Source: Acinetobacter sp. ANC 7912 (lineage in GTDB: Bacteria; Pseudomonadota; Gammaproteobacteria; Pseudomonadales; Moraxellaceae). Taken from it: DNA of 64,000 nucleotides. Location: positions 1,798,001 through 1,862,000 of the forward strand of contig NZ_CP156795.1 of NCBI RefSeq assembly GCF_039862785.1, given 5' to 3'. The notes under the pieces are model-generated. The model worked only from the letters and a program-made list of their open reading frames with translations, made no database searches and was not told where the DNA came from. The stretch's first letter is position 1. The number at the start of each line of letters is the position of its first letter. This document shows positions 7,549 to 16,868 of this stretch, one piece after another. The position numbers and the translations under genes were made by a program.

Positions 7549-7932
7549 ATGACTACAAATCACCAGACATCCATCGCATCTCTTGCGAAAAAACGAAGAA
7601 CATACAGTGCTGAATTTAAACAGCAGATCGTTCAGGCTTGTAAAGCACCGGACGTTTCAATTGCTTCGGTCGCTTTGCAACATGGATTGAATACAAATCT
7701 TGTATCCAAATGGATTCGCTTAATTGATGGTAAGCCAGGGAATGATCGCTCACCACTACCGAATAAACCTGCATTTATTGCCTTATCTTGCTCTGCACCA
7801 TTAGATCCTACTCCTACTGACATGTTAACGGTTCAAATTACTTTACCCCACTCAAAAGCAGAAATTGGCTTGAAATGGCAAGTATCAGAAATATCTGCTT
7901 TAGCAGAATTACTCAAGGTACTTGCAACATGA
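7549..7932 (+). CDS. tnpA: IS66 accessory protein TnpA
   Basis: 127 aa. The N-terminal HTH of the IS3/IS66 orfA type spans residues about 17-60 (RRTYSAEFKQQIVQACK, then LNTNLVSKWIR), followed by a variable tail. Its TGA overlaps the tnpB ATG by the ATGA arrangement, so translation is coupled. It is needed with TnpB for IS66 transposition in studied members; its molecular role is presumed DNA binding. Confidence 0.9.
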   Translation: MTTNHQTSIASLAKKRRTYSAEFKQQIVQACKAPDVSIASVALQHGLNTNLVSKWIRLIDGKPGNDRSPLPNKPAFIALSCSAPLDPTPTDMLTVQITLPHSKAEIGLKWQVSEISALAELLKVLAT

Positions 7933-8264
7933 TCCGCATTGATGAAATCTGGCTCTCCACCCAACCTCTGGATATGCGAGCAGGGATGGATACTATCATG
8001 GCTCAGGTGGTGAGAGCCTTTGGCTACATTAAACCGCATTGTGCTTACCTGTTCTGTAATAAACGTGGCCATCGCATGAAAGTGCTGGTACATGATGGAC
8101 TGGGCATCTGGCTGTGTGCCCGGCGGCTGGAACAGGGAAAATTCCACTGGGCGCAGGTTCACCAGGGTGAAAGCATGGCGATCAGTCCGGAACAGTTACA
8201 GGCACTGATCCAGGGTTTACCTTGGCAGCGCATTGGACGACAGCAGGTGGTGACGATGCTTTAA
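7929..8264 (+). CDS. tnpB: IS66 accessory protein TnpB (IS66 Orf2)
   Basis: 111 aa, the conserved IS66 Orf2 family: MIRIDEIWLSTQPLDMRAG at the start, then CAYLFCNKRGHRMKVL and a C-terminal ISPEQLQALIQGLPW. The ATG at 7929 overlaps the tnpA stop by 4 nt and is preferred to upstream codons. The function in transposition is not established, though it is required in studied elements. Confidence 0.9.
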   Translation: MIRIDEIWLSTQPLDMRAGMDTIMAQVVRAFGYIKPHCAYLFCNKRGHRMKVLVHDGLGIWLCARRLEQGKFHWAQVHQGESMAISPEQLQALIQGLPWQRIGRQQVVTML

Positions 8265-8338
8265 ACCAGGCTGTTCCATTCTGCTATTCTCCAAACGTTC
8301 TATTTCATTCTTCTCATGACCTCAGGCATACTGCGGTC

Positions 8339-9964
8339 ATGAATACGCTGCCTGACTTAAGCCAACTGACCCATGAACAACTGCTGGAATTCACCAGGCA
8401 GTTGGCGCTGCAGCATCAGTCTCTGGCACAATCAAACCAGCAATTAGATGCCAGAGTTCAACATCTTGAAGTCACCAATCAGCAATTAGATGCTCAAGTT
8501 CAACATCTTTCTATTCTCAATCAAAAATACGAGCATGAACTGGCGCTGTTTAAACGGCATAAGTTCGCCCAGAAGAATGAACACTTAACGACCAAACAAA
8601 TCCACCTGTGGGACGAAGCGGTCGAAGAAGATATTGCAGCCGTTGATCTAGAATTAGAACGATTAAATGCAGATAAAACCGATGCAGCGACAGAGAAAGC
8701 CACAGTCAACAAACCTAAACGTCGACTGCTGCCCGATCATCTACACACCATTCGTATTGAGCATGAACCAGCATCAACCCAATGCAGTTGTGGCTGCCAG
8801 TTACGTCGTATCGGCGAAGATATCAGTGAAAAACTGCATTTCAGACCGGCACAGTTCTATAAGGAACAGCATGTCCGTGGCAAATGGGTCTGTGATCAGT
8901 GTGACACCCTGACTCAGCAAGCGATGCCTGCCTATGTGATTGATAAAGGCATTGCTTCACCTGAACTGCTCAGCCATGTGTTGGTATCGAAATATGCCGA
9001 TCATTTGCCGCTGTACCGTCAACGTCTGATCTATCAGCGGGCGGGAATCGAACTTTCTAGATCAACTTTATCTGACTGGATAGGTCGCTGCGGTGTAGAA
9101 CTGGAACCTCTGGCCAATGCCTTAAAAGAGGTGGTACTACAACAGCAGGTGCTGCATGCAGATGAAACACCGGTCACCATCATGCGGATGGGTGAGAATG
9201 ATAAAAAACCGAAGAAAGGTTATGTCTGGGCCTATGCCACTACACAGTACAATCCAGTTCAGGCAGTGATCTATGACTTTCAGGATAGTCGTTCAGGCCA
9301 GCATGCTGCAGAGTTCTTGAAAGGCTGGCAGGGCTATCTAGTCTGTGATGATTACAGTGGTTATAAAGCACGCTTTAAATCAGGCCAGGTCATAGAGGTG
9401 GGCTGCATGGCCCATGCACGTCGTAAATTCCATGAACTGCATGTGACCGGGAAAAGTCAGGTCGCTGAACAGGCATTAGTGCTGATTCAGAAACTGTATG
9501 CGATAGAAGCAGAGCTCAGGAAAAAGACCGATGGTACAGCGGAAGACCGCCGCGAATACCGACAACAGCATAGTCAACCAGTGATGCAACAACTATATGA
9601 ATGGCTCAACCAACATCATCTGACGGTGCCATCGAGTTCTCCCACCGCCAAGGCGATCAATTACACTCTGAAGCGTTGGCCAGCCTTAAGCCGCTATTTG
9701 GATGATGGCAATCTACCGATTTGCAATAATTGGGTAGAGAATCAAATGCGACCTTGGGCCTTAGGGCGCAAGAACTGGCTGTTTGCTGGCTCGCTGCGCA
9801 GTGGACAGCGAGCGGCAAATATCATGACTTTAATCCAGTCAGCAAAGCTGAATGGCTTGGATCCGTATGCCTATTTAAGTGATGTGCTGAAAAGGCTGCC
9901 GACGCATAAAGCGACCCAAATAGAAGAATTACTACCACATCGCTGGAAATCCAACTCAAATTAA
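8339..9964 (+). CDS. tnpC: IS66 transposase TnpC
   Basis: 541 aa DDE transposase. Order: N-terminal leucine-rich coiled coil with a duplicated QQLDA-VQHL segment (residues about 25-60), an IS66 zinc-finger module (CSCGCQLRR and CDQC), then the DDE core with Asp in LHADETPV, Asp in VCDDYSGY and Glu in NWVENQMRPWALGRKNW. The frame is open upstream from 8222, but the ATG at 8339 (MNTLPDLSQL) matches the family start. No internal stop or frameshift. Confidence 0.93.
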   Translation: MNTLPDLSQLTHEQLLEFTRQLALQHQSLAQSNQQLDARVQHLEVTNQQLDAQVQHLSILNQKYEHELALFKRHKFAQKNEHLTTKQIHLWDEAVEEDIAAVDLELERLNADKTDAATEKATVNKPKRRLLPDHLHTIRIEHEPASTQCSCGCQLRRIGEDISEKLHFRPAQFYKEQHVRGKWVCDQCDTLTQQAMPAYVIDKGIASPELLSHVLVSKYADHLPLYRQRLIYQRAGIELSRSTLSDWIGRCGVELEPLANALKEVVLQQQVLHADETPVTIMRMGENDKKPKKGYVWAYATTQYNPVQAVIYDFQDSRSGQHAAEFLKGWQGYLVCDDYSGYKARFKSGQVIEVGCMAHARRKFHELHVTGKSQVAEQALVLIQKLYAIEAELRKKTDGTAEDRREYRQQHSQPVMQQLYEWLNQHHLTVPSSSPTAKAINYTLKRWPALSRYLDDGNLPICNNWVENQMRPWALGRKNWLFAGSLRSGQRAANIMTLIQSAKLNGLDPYAYLSDVLKRLPTHKATQIEELLPHRWKSNSN

Positions 9965-9996
9965 AAAAATAGGCATGGGGTTCAGCGGACGCTTAC

Positions 9997-10756
9997 TATA
10001 GAACCATCTAGTCTAAATAATTTCTTCGATTTTGCTTTAGAATTTGCTCCATATTTTGATTCATAATCCAAATCCCTATCTCTTTTTTTCAAATAATGAT
10101 TTCTATCATAAAAATGTATAGCACCATCAAAATGCTGAAAGGAATTATTTTCTAGATTATATTCTGCATGAATATATCTTACTGGATGCTTAATTTTCCC
10201 TTCTAGTTTAATGATAACTGACTCATCCTTAAACTCAGATAATTGAAATGTTTTTATATTACCTTTTGTGCTCCATTTCATATCAAGAGAGTAATTATTA
10301 TTGTATAAGCGTCTAACAAAGTTAGGTTTCTCATGTATTGGTGGTCTATATTTAATTATTCCATCCTTAATCATAGAAATTTCTTTTCTAAACGCAGCAC
10401 CAAACCAAGCATCGGCCTCAAAATAAGGTCTTGGTTCATCAATACGAATTATGTCATTATCCAAAGATAAAGAAGCATTAATATATTTTTTGTCTAGCTT
10501 ATAAAACTCCTCAATGAATGAAGGCGTAAAATTATTTAATTGATCATATCCTCTTCTGAAAAAAATGACTAACCATCAAATAATAATTTTCATAAACAAA
10601 ATAACCCACTCCAAAAATATTAGGGATTCGTTCTTTTAAATCATTCCAATTATACAAACCATCTTTATCTTGTTTTAGAGAAATTATCTTATCTATTTTT
10701 CGATGAGTTTTTAGTATAAGACCAGTTGCATGAGAGTAATCTAAACTTTTTACCAT
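9997..10756 (-). pseudogene. unknown gene, broken by a frameshift and by IS66
   Basis: Two minus-strand frames, 10756-10544 (MVKSLDYSHATG...SHFFQKRI) and the frame read from 10558 down to 9997, belong to one protein. Dropping one base in the seven-A run at 10559-10565 joins them as ...SHFF-RRGYDQLNNF... The frame then runs into the IS66 duplication and resumes at 7454 (see 7341-7462). The rebuilt protein is about 290 aa. The C-terminal half includes HFDGAIHFYDRNHY and RDRDLDYESKYG. I do not recognise the family. Base composition is far more AT-rich than the flanking acnB and hydrolase genes, suggesting acquisition by transfer. The start at 10756 has a good AAAGGA ribosome-binding site. The frameshift could also be a sequencing error in the homopolymer. 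Confidence 0.7.
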
Positions 10757-10767
10757 TATTCCTTTAG

Positions 10768-10875
10768 CTAAAAAGTTTTTTCTATAATTTCTAGCTTGGT
10801 ACGATTATCTTCAATCAATTTATTTTTCAAATTATTTAATTGTTCTTCATAGAACGCAAATGAATTTTCTGTCAT
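10768..10875 (-). CDS. 35-aa ORF upstream of the broken gene
   Basis: A short, AT-rich frame (MTENSFAFYEEQLNNLKNK at its start, ending EIIEKTF) that stops 11 nt before the start of the broken gene and reads like a coiled-coil helix. The ATG sits at the end of the U tract of the acnB terminator with no ribosome-binding site, so expression is doubtful. It may be the remains of the first gene of a two-gene accessory operon. Confidence 0.35.
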   Translation of the reverse strand: MTENSFAFYEEQLNNLKNKLIEDNRTKLEIIEKTF

Positions 10876-10909
10876 AAAAAATAAGGGCTGATAAATCAGC
10901 CCTTATTTT
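10876..10909 (-). terminator. acnB terminator
   Basis: Minus-strand stem AAGGGCTGA (10904-10896) / TCAGCCCTT (10891-10883) with a 4-base loop, then a U tract beginning ATTTTTT; A-rich on the other side, so it may act both ways. Confidence 0.85.
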
Positions 10910-10924
10910 CAACTACTTAATCAA

Positions 10925-13564
10925 TTAAGACAATTGAGCAGCAGCAATTTTCTTAGTATCAACAGTTTCAGCTGCGTCTGTGTAAGTACCCATCTTGTCG
11001 AAGTTCAGGTACTTGTAGATGTCAGCAGACATGCTGTCGATTTGAGAAGCGTACTGTTGGTATTCTTCTGGAGAAGGTAATTTACCCAGAACCGCAGCAA
11101 CAGATGCAAGCTCAGCAGAAGCCAAGTAAACGTTTGCACCTTGACCTAGACGGTTAGGGAAGTTACGAGTAGAAGTAGATACTACAGTAGTGTTAGGTGC
11201 TACACGTGCCTGGTTACCCATACACAGTGAACAGCCTGGCATTTCTGTACGCGCACCAGCTTTACCGTAAGTGTTGTAGAAACCTTCTTCCATCAGTTGG
11301 CGTTCGTCCATACGAGTTGGAGGAGCTAACCACAGACGAGTAGATAAAGAACCACCAGGTACTTTGTCTAGAAGTTTACCAGCTGCACGGAAGTGACCGA
11401 TGTTAGTCATACAAGAACCGATGAACACTTCATCAATTTTCGCGCCTTGAACTTCTGAAAGAAGTTTAGCGTCATCTGGGTCGTTCGGGCAGCAAAGAAC
11501 TGGTTCAGTGATTTCTGAAAGGTCGATTTCATACACTTTAGTGTATTCAGCGTCAGCATCAGCTTTAAGAAGTGATGGGTTAGCCAACCATTTTTCCATG
11601 TTCTCAACACGGCGAGCCATTGTACGAGCATCGCCATAACCTTCAGAAATCATCCATTTCAACATAGTGATGTTTGAACGAAGGTATTCAGCAACTTTCT
11701 CTTCAGAAAGAGTGATCGCACAACCAGCAGCAGAACGTTCAGCAGAAGCGTCAGAAAGTTCGAATGCTTGTTCTACAGTCAGGTCAGTTTCCATTTCTGT
11801 CAGGTCGATCTCTAGGATACGGCCAGAGAAGATGTTTTTCTTACCTTTCTTCTCTACAGTCAGGTCGCCTTCTTTGATTGCGTAGTAAGGGATCGCGTGT
11901 ACCAGGTCACGTAGAGTGATACCAGGTTGCATTTTACCCTTGAACTTCACAAGTACAGACTCAGGCATGTCAAGTGGCATTACACCAGTTGCAGCAGCGA
12001 ACGCTACCAGACCAGAACCTGCAGGGAAAGAGATACCAATTGGGAAACGAGTGTGAGAGTCACCACCAGTACCCACTGTATCTGGAAGAAGCATACGGTT
12101 TAACCAAGAGTGGATAATACCGTCGCCTGGACGTAGAGAAACACCACCACGGTTCATGATGAAGTCAGGCAGTGTGTGTTGCATTTCAACGTCAACTGGT
12201 TTTGGATACGCAGCTGTGTGACAGAAAGATTGCATTACAAGGTCAGCAGAGAAGCCAAGACATGCAAGGTCTTTCAGTTCGTCACGAGTCATAGGACCAG
12301 TTGTATCCTGAGAACCAACTGTAGTCATCTTAGGTTCGCAGTAAGTACCTGGACGGATACCTTGACCTTCTGGAAGACCACAAGCGCGACCTACCATTTT
12401 TTGAGCAAGAGTGAAGCCTTTGCCGTTGTCAGCAGGTTGAACTGGAGTACGGAACAGAGTTGAAGGTGCAAGACCTAGCTCTTCACGTGCTTTAGCAGTC
12501 AGACCACGACCGATGATCAGGTTGATACGGCCACCAGCGCGAACTTCGTCTAGAAGTACTGGAGTTTTCAGTTCAGCTTCAGCGATTTGAGCGCCAGCTT
12601 TGAACGCAGTTACTTTAGCTGCTTCGCGATCGATTTTCAGAGTGATTTCGTCACCCATGTTCATGTTTGAAACATCGATCTCAACTGGTAACGCACCAGC
12701 ATCTTCCATAGTGTTGAAGAAGATCGGAGCAATTTTACCGCCTAAGCAGTAGCCGCCTTCTTTCTTGTTAGGAATGTGCGGGATTTCTTCACCGAAGAAC
12801 CAAAGTACAGAGTTAGTTGCAGATTTACGAGAAGAACCTGTACCAACAACGTCACCTACGTAAGCAACCTGGTTGCCTTTCGCGATCAGTTCTTTGATTT
12901 GGCTTAATGGACCAACTTCACCTGGTTTTTCAGGTTTGATACCGTCACGTTCGTTTTTCAGCATTGCATTAGCGTGCAATGGAATGTCTGGACGGCTCCA
13001 AGCGTCTTGCGCAGGAGAAAGGTCATCAGTGTTAGTTTCGCCAGTTACTTTGAAAACTGTCAGTTTGATTTCTTCAGGAACGTCTTTACGGCTAGTGAAC
13101 CATTCAGCATCAGCCCAAGATTGAAGAACTGCTTTTGCATTTGCATTGCCAGCTTTTGCTTTGTCAGCTACGTCGTGGAATGCATCAAATACAAGCAGAG
13201 TCTTTTTCAGCGCTTCAGCAGCAAGTTCACCTAGAGCAGCGTCATCTAAAAGTTCTACTAAAGGAGCAACGTTATAACCACCAAGCATAGTGCCCAGTAA
13301 GTAAACCGCACGTTCTTTAGAAACTAGTGGAGAAGTCGCTTCGCCTTTTGCCACAGCAGCTAAGAACGCAGCTTTTACGTATGCAGCTTGGTCAACACCT
13401 GCAGGAACACGGTTTTCAAGCAAGTCAACAAGGAATGCTTCTTCACCCGCTGGTGGATTTTTTAATAATTCAACTAATGCAGCAGTTTGAGCATCGTCAA
13501 GTGGCTTCGGTGGGACTCCGAGTGCGGCACGTTCTTCAACGTGTTGGCGGTAAGCTTCTAGCAC
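10925..13564 (-). CDS. acnB: aconitate hydratase B
   Basis: TCA-cycle aconitase/2-methylisocitrate dehydratase, 879 aa. It has the AcnB order: N-terminal HEAT-like domain ([20 protein letters not shown]), the swivel domain, then the catalytic domains. The three Cys ligands of the 4Fe-4S cluster are C718 (GSCMTN) and C778/C781 (PGCSLCMG). The start is GTG at 13564 after an AGAGGA ribosome-binding site. The 5' leader contains a terminator-like hairpin (13584-13630), which suggests control before translation. In other bacteria AcnB is repressed by iron-responsive small RNAs; whether that holds here is unknown. Confidence 0.96.
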   Translation of the reverse strand: MLEAYRQHVEERAALGVPPKPLDDAQTAALVELLKNPPAGEEAFLVDLLENRVPAGVDQAAYVKAAFLAAVAKGEATSPLVSKERAVYLLGTMLGGYNVAPLVELLDDAALGELAAEALKKTLLVFDAFHDVADKAKAGNANAKAVLQSWADAEWFTSRKDVPEEIKLTVFKVTGETNTDDLSPAQDAWSRPDIPLHANAMLKNERDGIKPEKPGEVGPLSQIKELIAKGNQVAYVGDVVGTGSSRKSATNSVLWFFGEEIPHIPNKKEGGYCLGGKIAPIFFNTMEDAGALPVEIDVSNMNMGDEITLKIDREAAKVTAFKAGAQIAEAELKTPVLLDEVRAGGRINLIIGRGLTAKAREELGLAPSTLFRTPVQPADNGKGFTLAQKMVGRACGLPEGQGIRPGTYCEPKMTTVGSQDTTGPMTRDELKDLACLGFSADLVMQSFCHTAAYPKPVDVEMQHTLPDFIMNRGGVSLRPGDGIIHSWLNRMLLPDTVGTGGDSHTRFPIGISFPAGSGLVAFAAATGVMPLDMPESVLVKFKGKMQPGITLRDLVHAIPYYAIKEGDLTVEKKGKKNIFSGRILEIDLTEMETDLTVEQAFELSDASAERSAAGCAITLSEEKVAEYLRSNITMLKWMISEGYGDARTMARRVENMEKWLANPSLLKADADAEYTKVYEIDLSEITEPVLCCPNDPDDAKLLSEVQGAKIDEVFIGSCMTNIGHFRAAGKLLDKVPGGSLSTRLWLAPPTRMDERQLMEEGFYNTYGKAGARTEMPGCSLCMGNQARVAPNTTVVSTSTRNFPNRLGQGANVYLASAELASVAAVLGKLPSPEEYQQYASQIDSMSADIYKYLNFDKMGTYTDAAETVDTKKIAAAQLS

Positions 13565-13583
13565 GGTGTTATTCCTCTTTTTT

Positions 13584-13630
13584 AAAAAATTATCTGTGAA
13601 TTCCAGCTTTCTAAAAGCTTCACAGATAAT
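13584..13630 (-). promoter_or_regulatory. terminator-like hairpin in the acnB leader (possible attenuator)
   Basis: On the minus strand a 12-bp perfect stem ATTATCTGTGAA / TTCACAGATAAT encloses a smaller AGCTTT / AAAGCT hairpin and is followed at once by five further T, then A-rich sequence and the acnB ribosome-binding site. This has intrinsic-terminator form but lies upstream of the gene, in the orientation of acnB transcription. It may be an attenuator, a protein-binding element or a stability hairpin. Confidence 0.5.
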
Positions 13631-13809
13631 ATGGACTCCAAAATTTTACTAAAATTCCTGTTAAAAGTTAATGCAAGCAAAGTGTTTCTTTGTGATGCTC
13701 ATTATTTTGTAAATAAATGATGTGCATAATGATTATTTGATAATCAGAATTCCATTTTCTTGCATAGATTCACCCCATACAGAGGCACTTTTAGCCGAAT
13801 TTCTCTTAT

Positions 13810-13834
13810 AAAAAAGGCAACACGAATGTTGCCT
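13810..13834 (-). terminator. terminator of the 90-aa gene
   Basis: Minus-strand stem AGGCAACA / TGTTGCCT closed by a TTCG tetraloop and followed by a run of T. Confidence 0.88.
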
Positions 13835-13861
13835 GAATTGTTTTGAAAAAGATACTCCACC

Positions 13862-14134
13862 TTAGTGGACAGTGCAGCTGTGCAAATATTGGTGTAATGC
13901 GTCGCGACAGCCCTCAAATTTGACGATACATTCGTCTTCATAAGAGCCTTCATGGTTATTACTGGCAAAGGAAATATCCACCAGATACAGTTTTTTATTT
14001 TCATCCAGCACACGTTTCAGGCTAACTTTATCGCCTTTACTGAGTACATAGTGTCCCCCACCAATAATGGCCATGCCTTGCTCATCTTCGAGCAGCAGAT
14101 CAGCATGGTGTAAATATCCAACGACATTCATCAT
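13862..14134 (-). CDS. small hypothetical protein
   Basis: 90 aa, cytoplasmic by composition: MMNVVGYLHHADLLLEDEQG at the start, a middle rich in beta-prone residues (KKLYLVDISF), and a Cys/His-containing tail (CRDALHQYLHSCTVH). A good AGGAGC ribosome-binding site precedes the start; the second Met (14131) is an alternative. It has its own terminator. I do not recognise a named domain. The overlapping frame at 13744-14013 is a shadow. Confidence 0.7.
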   Translation of the reverse strand: MMNVVGYLHHADLLLEDEQGMAIIGGGHYVLSKGDKVSLKRVLDENKKLYLVDISFASNNHEGSYEDECIVKFEGCRDALHQYLHSCTVH

Positions 14135-14328
14135 CCTGCTCCTTTTCTTGTTTTATCTTGAATCCATTATTCAATATAAAGATAAGCATTTCTATATTTA
14201 TGATTTAGATTTTGTTGGATTTTTGTACTGATTAATTGCTTAGGCTATTTGTATTTTTAAAATCCGAATTCGAATATATTTCGATTAGGCATTTGCAGTA
14301 TTTTATTTTAAATCGGCATAAAAAAACC

Positions 14329-14340
14329 GTTCCTTAGAAC
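14329..14340. repeat. left target duplication of IS4 copy 1 (half of a split terminator)
   Basis: GTTCCTTAGAAC, repeated exactly at 15734-15745. The sequence is itself a small palindrome. With the flanking AACC and GGTT it formed the terminator of the lipoprotein gene now at 15739-16098. Confidence 0.9.
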
Positions 14341-15733
14341 TAATGCCAGTCAGTTAAGAGATTGACTGGCATTTTTTTGGGTATTTCTGTGGTTTCCCTT
14401 TCACAACTCGTGGGTAGTTTCTACTTCTTTTTTTCGGTAAAACATACCTTTTAGATTTTTCCATTAAACTTTCTAGATGTTTAGGCAAATTGCCTGCGGA
14501 AGCCAAAGAATCAAACTTCAATAGGTTAAGGATAGCAATAGAGGTAATATGAAAGCTCATTCTCAAAGGACTGACTTTTGCACGTTGAGCCATATATTTC
14601 ATTTGTCTTCTTAGAACATTATAAGCAATCAAGACACCCCATAATTCTTGATAAATTAAGTCTGGCTGTTTGCTCCTTAAGTGCTTACCTTCCTGTAAAT
14701 TGCTTTTAATTTCTCGGTAACACATTTCAATTTCCCAACGCTGAGCATATAACTTTGCCAAGGCTATAAGTGGGTATGTCTTTGAATCTAATAATGAAGT
14801 AATGTAACGTCTGATTTTTCCTGCCTGCTCAACTTCAATTAAACGTGCTTCCCAATAATCTCCTAAGGCTGGATTAAGTTTTTTAGCTCTTGTTGATATC
14901 GGCATTCTAATATGAAAGTCATGTTGCGAATTACGCTCCACAATCTCATACCGTAAATTATCTTTTGCACGCATAAGCCAATGACTTTCTTCTGCACGTT
15001 TTTGCCACCCGATGAGAAAATCTGCAGAGAAATAGGCTCGATCAAATAGGGTAATACTGTGTGAACAAGGAGATAATTGGCTTGCCAGTGTGAGTTCACC
15101 TTGATCCATACTGCCTATTTGAGCATCTATAATTTCATGGGTCGCGGTATTTACTAAGCAGGTTGCTCTCACTTGTGGATAAGGAGCATCAGCAGTTTTT
15201 CCTTTAGATGAACCAAAGTGTGCAAAATTCTCATCTGTATAAGGCATAGACCAAACAACACCATCAACAGCGCACACACTCAGACCGTGAAAGTTTGAGT
15301 ATTGCTGCTGAGATTCTTCAAACCAGGCTTGGCTAAGTAAAGAAAATAGCGCATTTAAAGGTTCTGATCCTAAACGTTGTCGTGCTTGTACTACTGCGCT
15401 AGGAACACAATATTCTGTTGTACCAAATACAAGTTTTAGTTGTTCTACGACATATCCGATAGGTTGATTTCGAAATAAAGCGAGTCCAATGACAAGCCAT
15501 ACCACATGTTCAGCGGGTAACTTCCTTCTTCTAATTGATGCCTTACCTGTTTGATTCAGACTTTCCTCAATCCAGTTGAAATCAATAAATTCACTAAAAT
15601 GGCTAAGTGAAGGTAAAGAATGTTGAAGGGTGCAATCTAAATTTTCAGATAAAGTCATAAAAAAAAATGAGCGTATTTACATACACTCATTTTTACTACA
15701 TTTTACTAATATTTGCTTAACTGACTGGCATTA
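14341..15733 (-). mobile_element. IS4-group insertion sequence, copy 1 (1393 bp)
   Basis: Perfect 18-bp terminal repeats, TAATGCCAGTCAGTTAAG, close in sequence to what I recall of E. coli IS4 ends. The 12-bp target duplications are within the 11-13 bp range known for IS4. The left repeat pairs with an adjacent sub-terminal sequence to form a hairpin followed by seven T on the plus strand. That would stop transcription entering the element opposite to the transposase gene, whose stop codon lies inside this hairpin. The element is inserted in the loop of a terminator. A second copy lies at 19998-21388. Confidence 0.93.
14354..15658 (-). CDS. IS4-group transposase, copy 1
   Basis: 434 aa DDE transposase. 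The N-terminal IS4-type domain (residues about 15-110) contains LPAEHVVWLVIGLALFRN. The catalytic core has Asp in SVCAVDGVVW, Asp in LFDRAYFSADF and the IS4 signature YREIKSNLQEGKHLRSK (Y-x2-R-x3-E-x6-K form). Intact frame, no programmed frameshift. No obvious ribosome-binding site precedes the ATG. About 85-90 percent alike to copy 2 overall but identical over one 275-bp block. Confidence 0.92.
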   Translation of the reverse strand: MTLSENLDCTLQHSLPSLSHFSEFIDFNWIEESLNQTGKASIRRRKLPAEHVVWLVIGLALFRNQPIGYVVEQLKLVFGTTEYCVPSAVVQARQRLGSEPLNALFSLLSQAWFEESQQQYSNFHGLSVCAVDGVVWSMPYTDENFAHFGSSKGKTADAPYPQVRATCLVNTATHEIIDAQIGSMDQGELTLASQLSPCSHSITLFDRAYFSADFLIGWQKRAEESHWLMRAKDNLRYEIVERNSQHDFHIRMPISTRAKKLNPALGDYWEARLIEVEQAGKIRRYITSLLDSKTYPLIALAKLYAQRWEIEMCYREIKSNLQEGKHLRSKQPDLIYQELWGVLIAYNVLRRQMKYMAQRAKVSPLRMSFHITSIAILNLLKFDSLASAGNLPKHLESLMEKSKRYVLPKKRSRNYPRVVKGKPQKYPKKCQSIS

Positions 15734-15738
15734 GTTCC

Positions 15739-16098
15739 TTAGAACGGTTTGTAATCTGGCATTTCATCGTGTGGTGTCGCAGTACATTTTTCGGTGTATT
15801 TGACTCGAACTTCTTCACGGGAAGCATCGACATCTTTGGTGATTTCAGCCAGTGGCATTTTATAGACATCATCAATGATGGTCATGATAAAGCCCTTGGT
15901 GGTTTCATCCTCAATCTTGTCGGCATGTTCAACAGCTTTGTCTTTCTCAATACCATTCTGACGATCCAGCATAATACTACGTGCAGCATTCCCCACACTA
16001 CGGCAATAGCCTTGCCACTGCTCTTCAGGGGTGAGTGGTTTTTTCTCGGCACAACCAACCAGCGCGACCAAGACAGATAAAGCGAGTAACTTTTTCAT
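15739..16098 (-). CDS. small lipoprotein, unknown function
   Basis: 119 aa. Signal peptide MKKLLALSVLVALVG followed by the lipobox Cys (LVGC), so a lipid-anchored envelope protein. The mature part is hydrophilic and contains GYCRSVGNAARSIMLDRQNG and two further Cys. The frame opens upstream to 16134, but the ATG at 16098 directly starts the signal peptide. The TAA stop lies within the right-hand target duplication of IS4 copy 1, which also cut the gene's terminator in two. It is followed upstream by a second small lipoprotein gene on the same strand, separated by a terminator. Confidence 0.82.
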   Translation of the reverse strand: MKKLLALSVLVALVGCAEKKPLTPEEQWQGYCRSVGNAARSIMLDRQNGIEKDKAVEHADKIEDETTKGFIMTIIDDVYKMPLAEITKDVDASREEVRVKYTEKCTATPHDEMPDYKPF

Positions 16099-16173
16099 GA
16101 ACTTCTCCTTACGCCGGTCAATATAAAAGATCACGACACTTTTGTCATTTAATTTGCATATCCCCCTAGCTAT

Positions 16174-16198
16174 AAAAAAAGCCCCATACAGGGCTTTC
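16174..16198 (-). terminator. terminator of the DUF333/I78-like lipoprotein gene
   Basis: Minus-strand AAAGCCC / GGGGCTTT with a 4-5 base loop, then a run of T. Confidence 0.85.
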
Positions 16199-16212
16199 TT
16201 ATTTCAGGGGTT

Positions 16213-16644
16213 TTAACCGCAAGTGGCCTGTACAATTTTTCCAGTTTTCGGATCAGTCGTTACTGTGACACGATCTTCACGGAAGTCCATGGTTACAGGC
16301 TGGCCTGGTTGCACCATACGCACAACTTTGGCTTTGGTTTTGTCCTTAATCTTTGCTTCGCTTAAGCCAGACTGACCGATCAGGCTATGTGCCGCTTCAG
16401 ACAGGCAGATGTCCTGATGACTGCGATAAAAAGCCCATTCCTCGATGACTTTACCATCTGGTAGATGACAATAACCGACCTGACCATCGACTTCATTATG
16501 GATTTCCAGCTTGCCACCCTGCTCGATACAAAAGGCACTGGCTGGATTCGGCATATCCACTTTCGGTGCTTTTTCTTCCTGCGGCTGTGCTGCACACCCT
16601 GTCAATGCTGTAACCAGTACGCCTAGACACATTAATTTTTTCAT
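16213..16644 (-). CDS. lipoprotein with DUF333 and I78-inhibitor-like parts
   Basis: 143 aa. Signal peptide with lipobox LTGC (C17). Residues about 33-70 (NPASAFCIEQGGKLEI, GYCHLPDGKVIEEWAFYR) match the DUF333 'putative hemolysin' motif. The C-terminal end (FREDRVTVTTDPKTGKI, then VQATCG) resembles the peptidase inhibitor I78 family, whose members bind serine proteases. The fusion suggests an envelope protease inhibitor; that function is inferred. It has its own terminator. Confidence 0.82.
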   Translation of the reverse strand: MKKLMCLGVLVTALTGCAAQPQEEKAPKVDMPNPASAFCIEQGGKLEIHNEVDGQVGYCHLPDGKVIEEWAFYRSHQDICLSEAAHSLIGQSGLSEAKIKDKTKAKVVRMVQPGQPVTMDFREDRVTVTTDPKTGKIVQATCG

Positions 16645-16868
16645 GGCTGATCTTCTTCTGTAGGATCATTTCGGCCAATTTAGCATATTCATACTAAAAA
16701 AACTTTATACAAATGTATGAAAATTAAAGCTAAAGGGTATTTTAAATCAATCTATTAAACCGGTAATTTACTTAAGGCAAATTTATTACAGGATGACGCA
16801 TTAAACAGATTTGAGTACTACCCTGCTTTGCGCTACCATTTGTTTGAATATTAAACTTTTCTGCCGCC

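Larger units (their letters stand above)
7463..9996 (+). mobile_element. complete IS66-family insertion sequence (2534 bp)
   Basis: Terminal inverted repeats begin GTAAGCGTCCGCTGAAC at 7463 and end with the complement at 9996. Perfect 8-bp target duplications, TATAGAAC, lie at 7455-7462 and 9997-10004; 8 bp is the IS66 hallmark. The three genes tnpA, tnpB and tnpC are in the usual order and all intact, so the element may be active. It interrupts an AT-rich gene of unknown function on the minus strand. Confidence 0.95.

Noticed and set aside
13744..14013. Minus-strand 89-codon frame
   Set aside because: Shadow of the 90-aa gene at 13862-14134, which has a good RBS and terminator.
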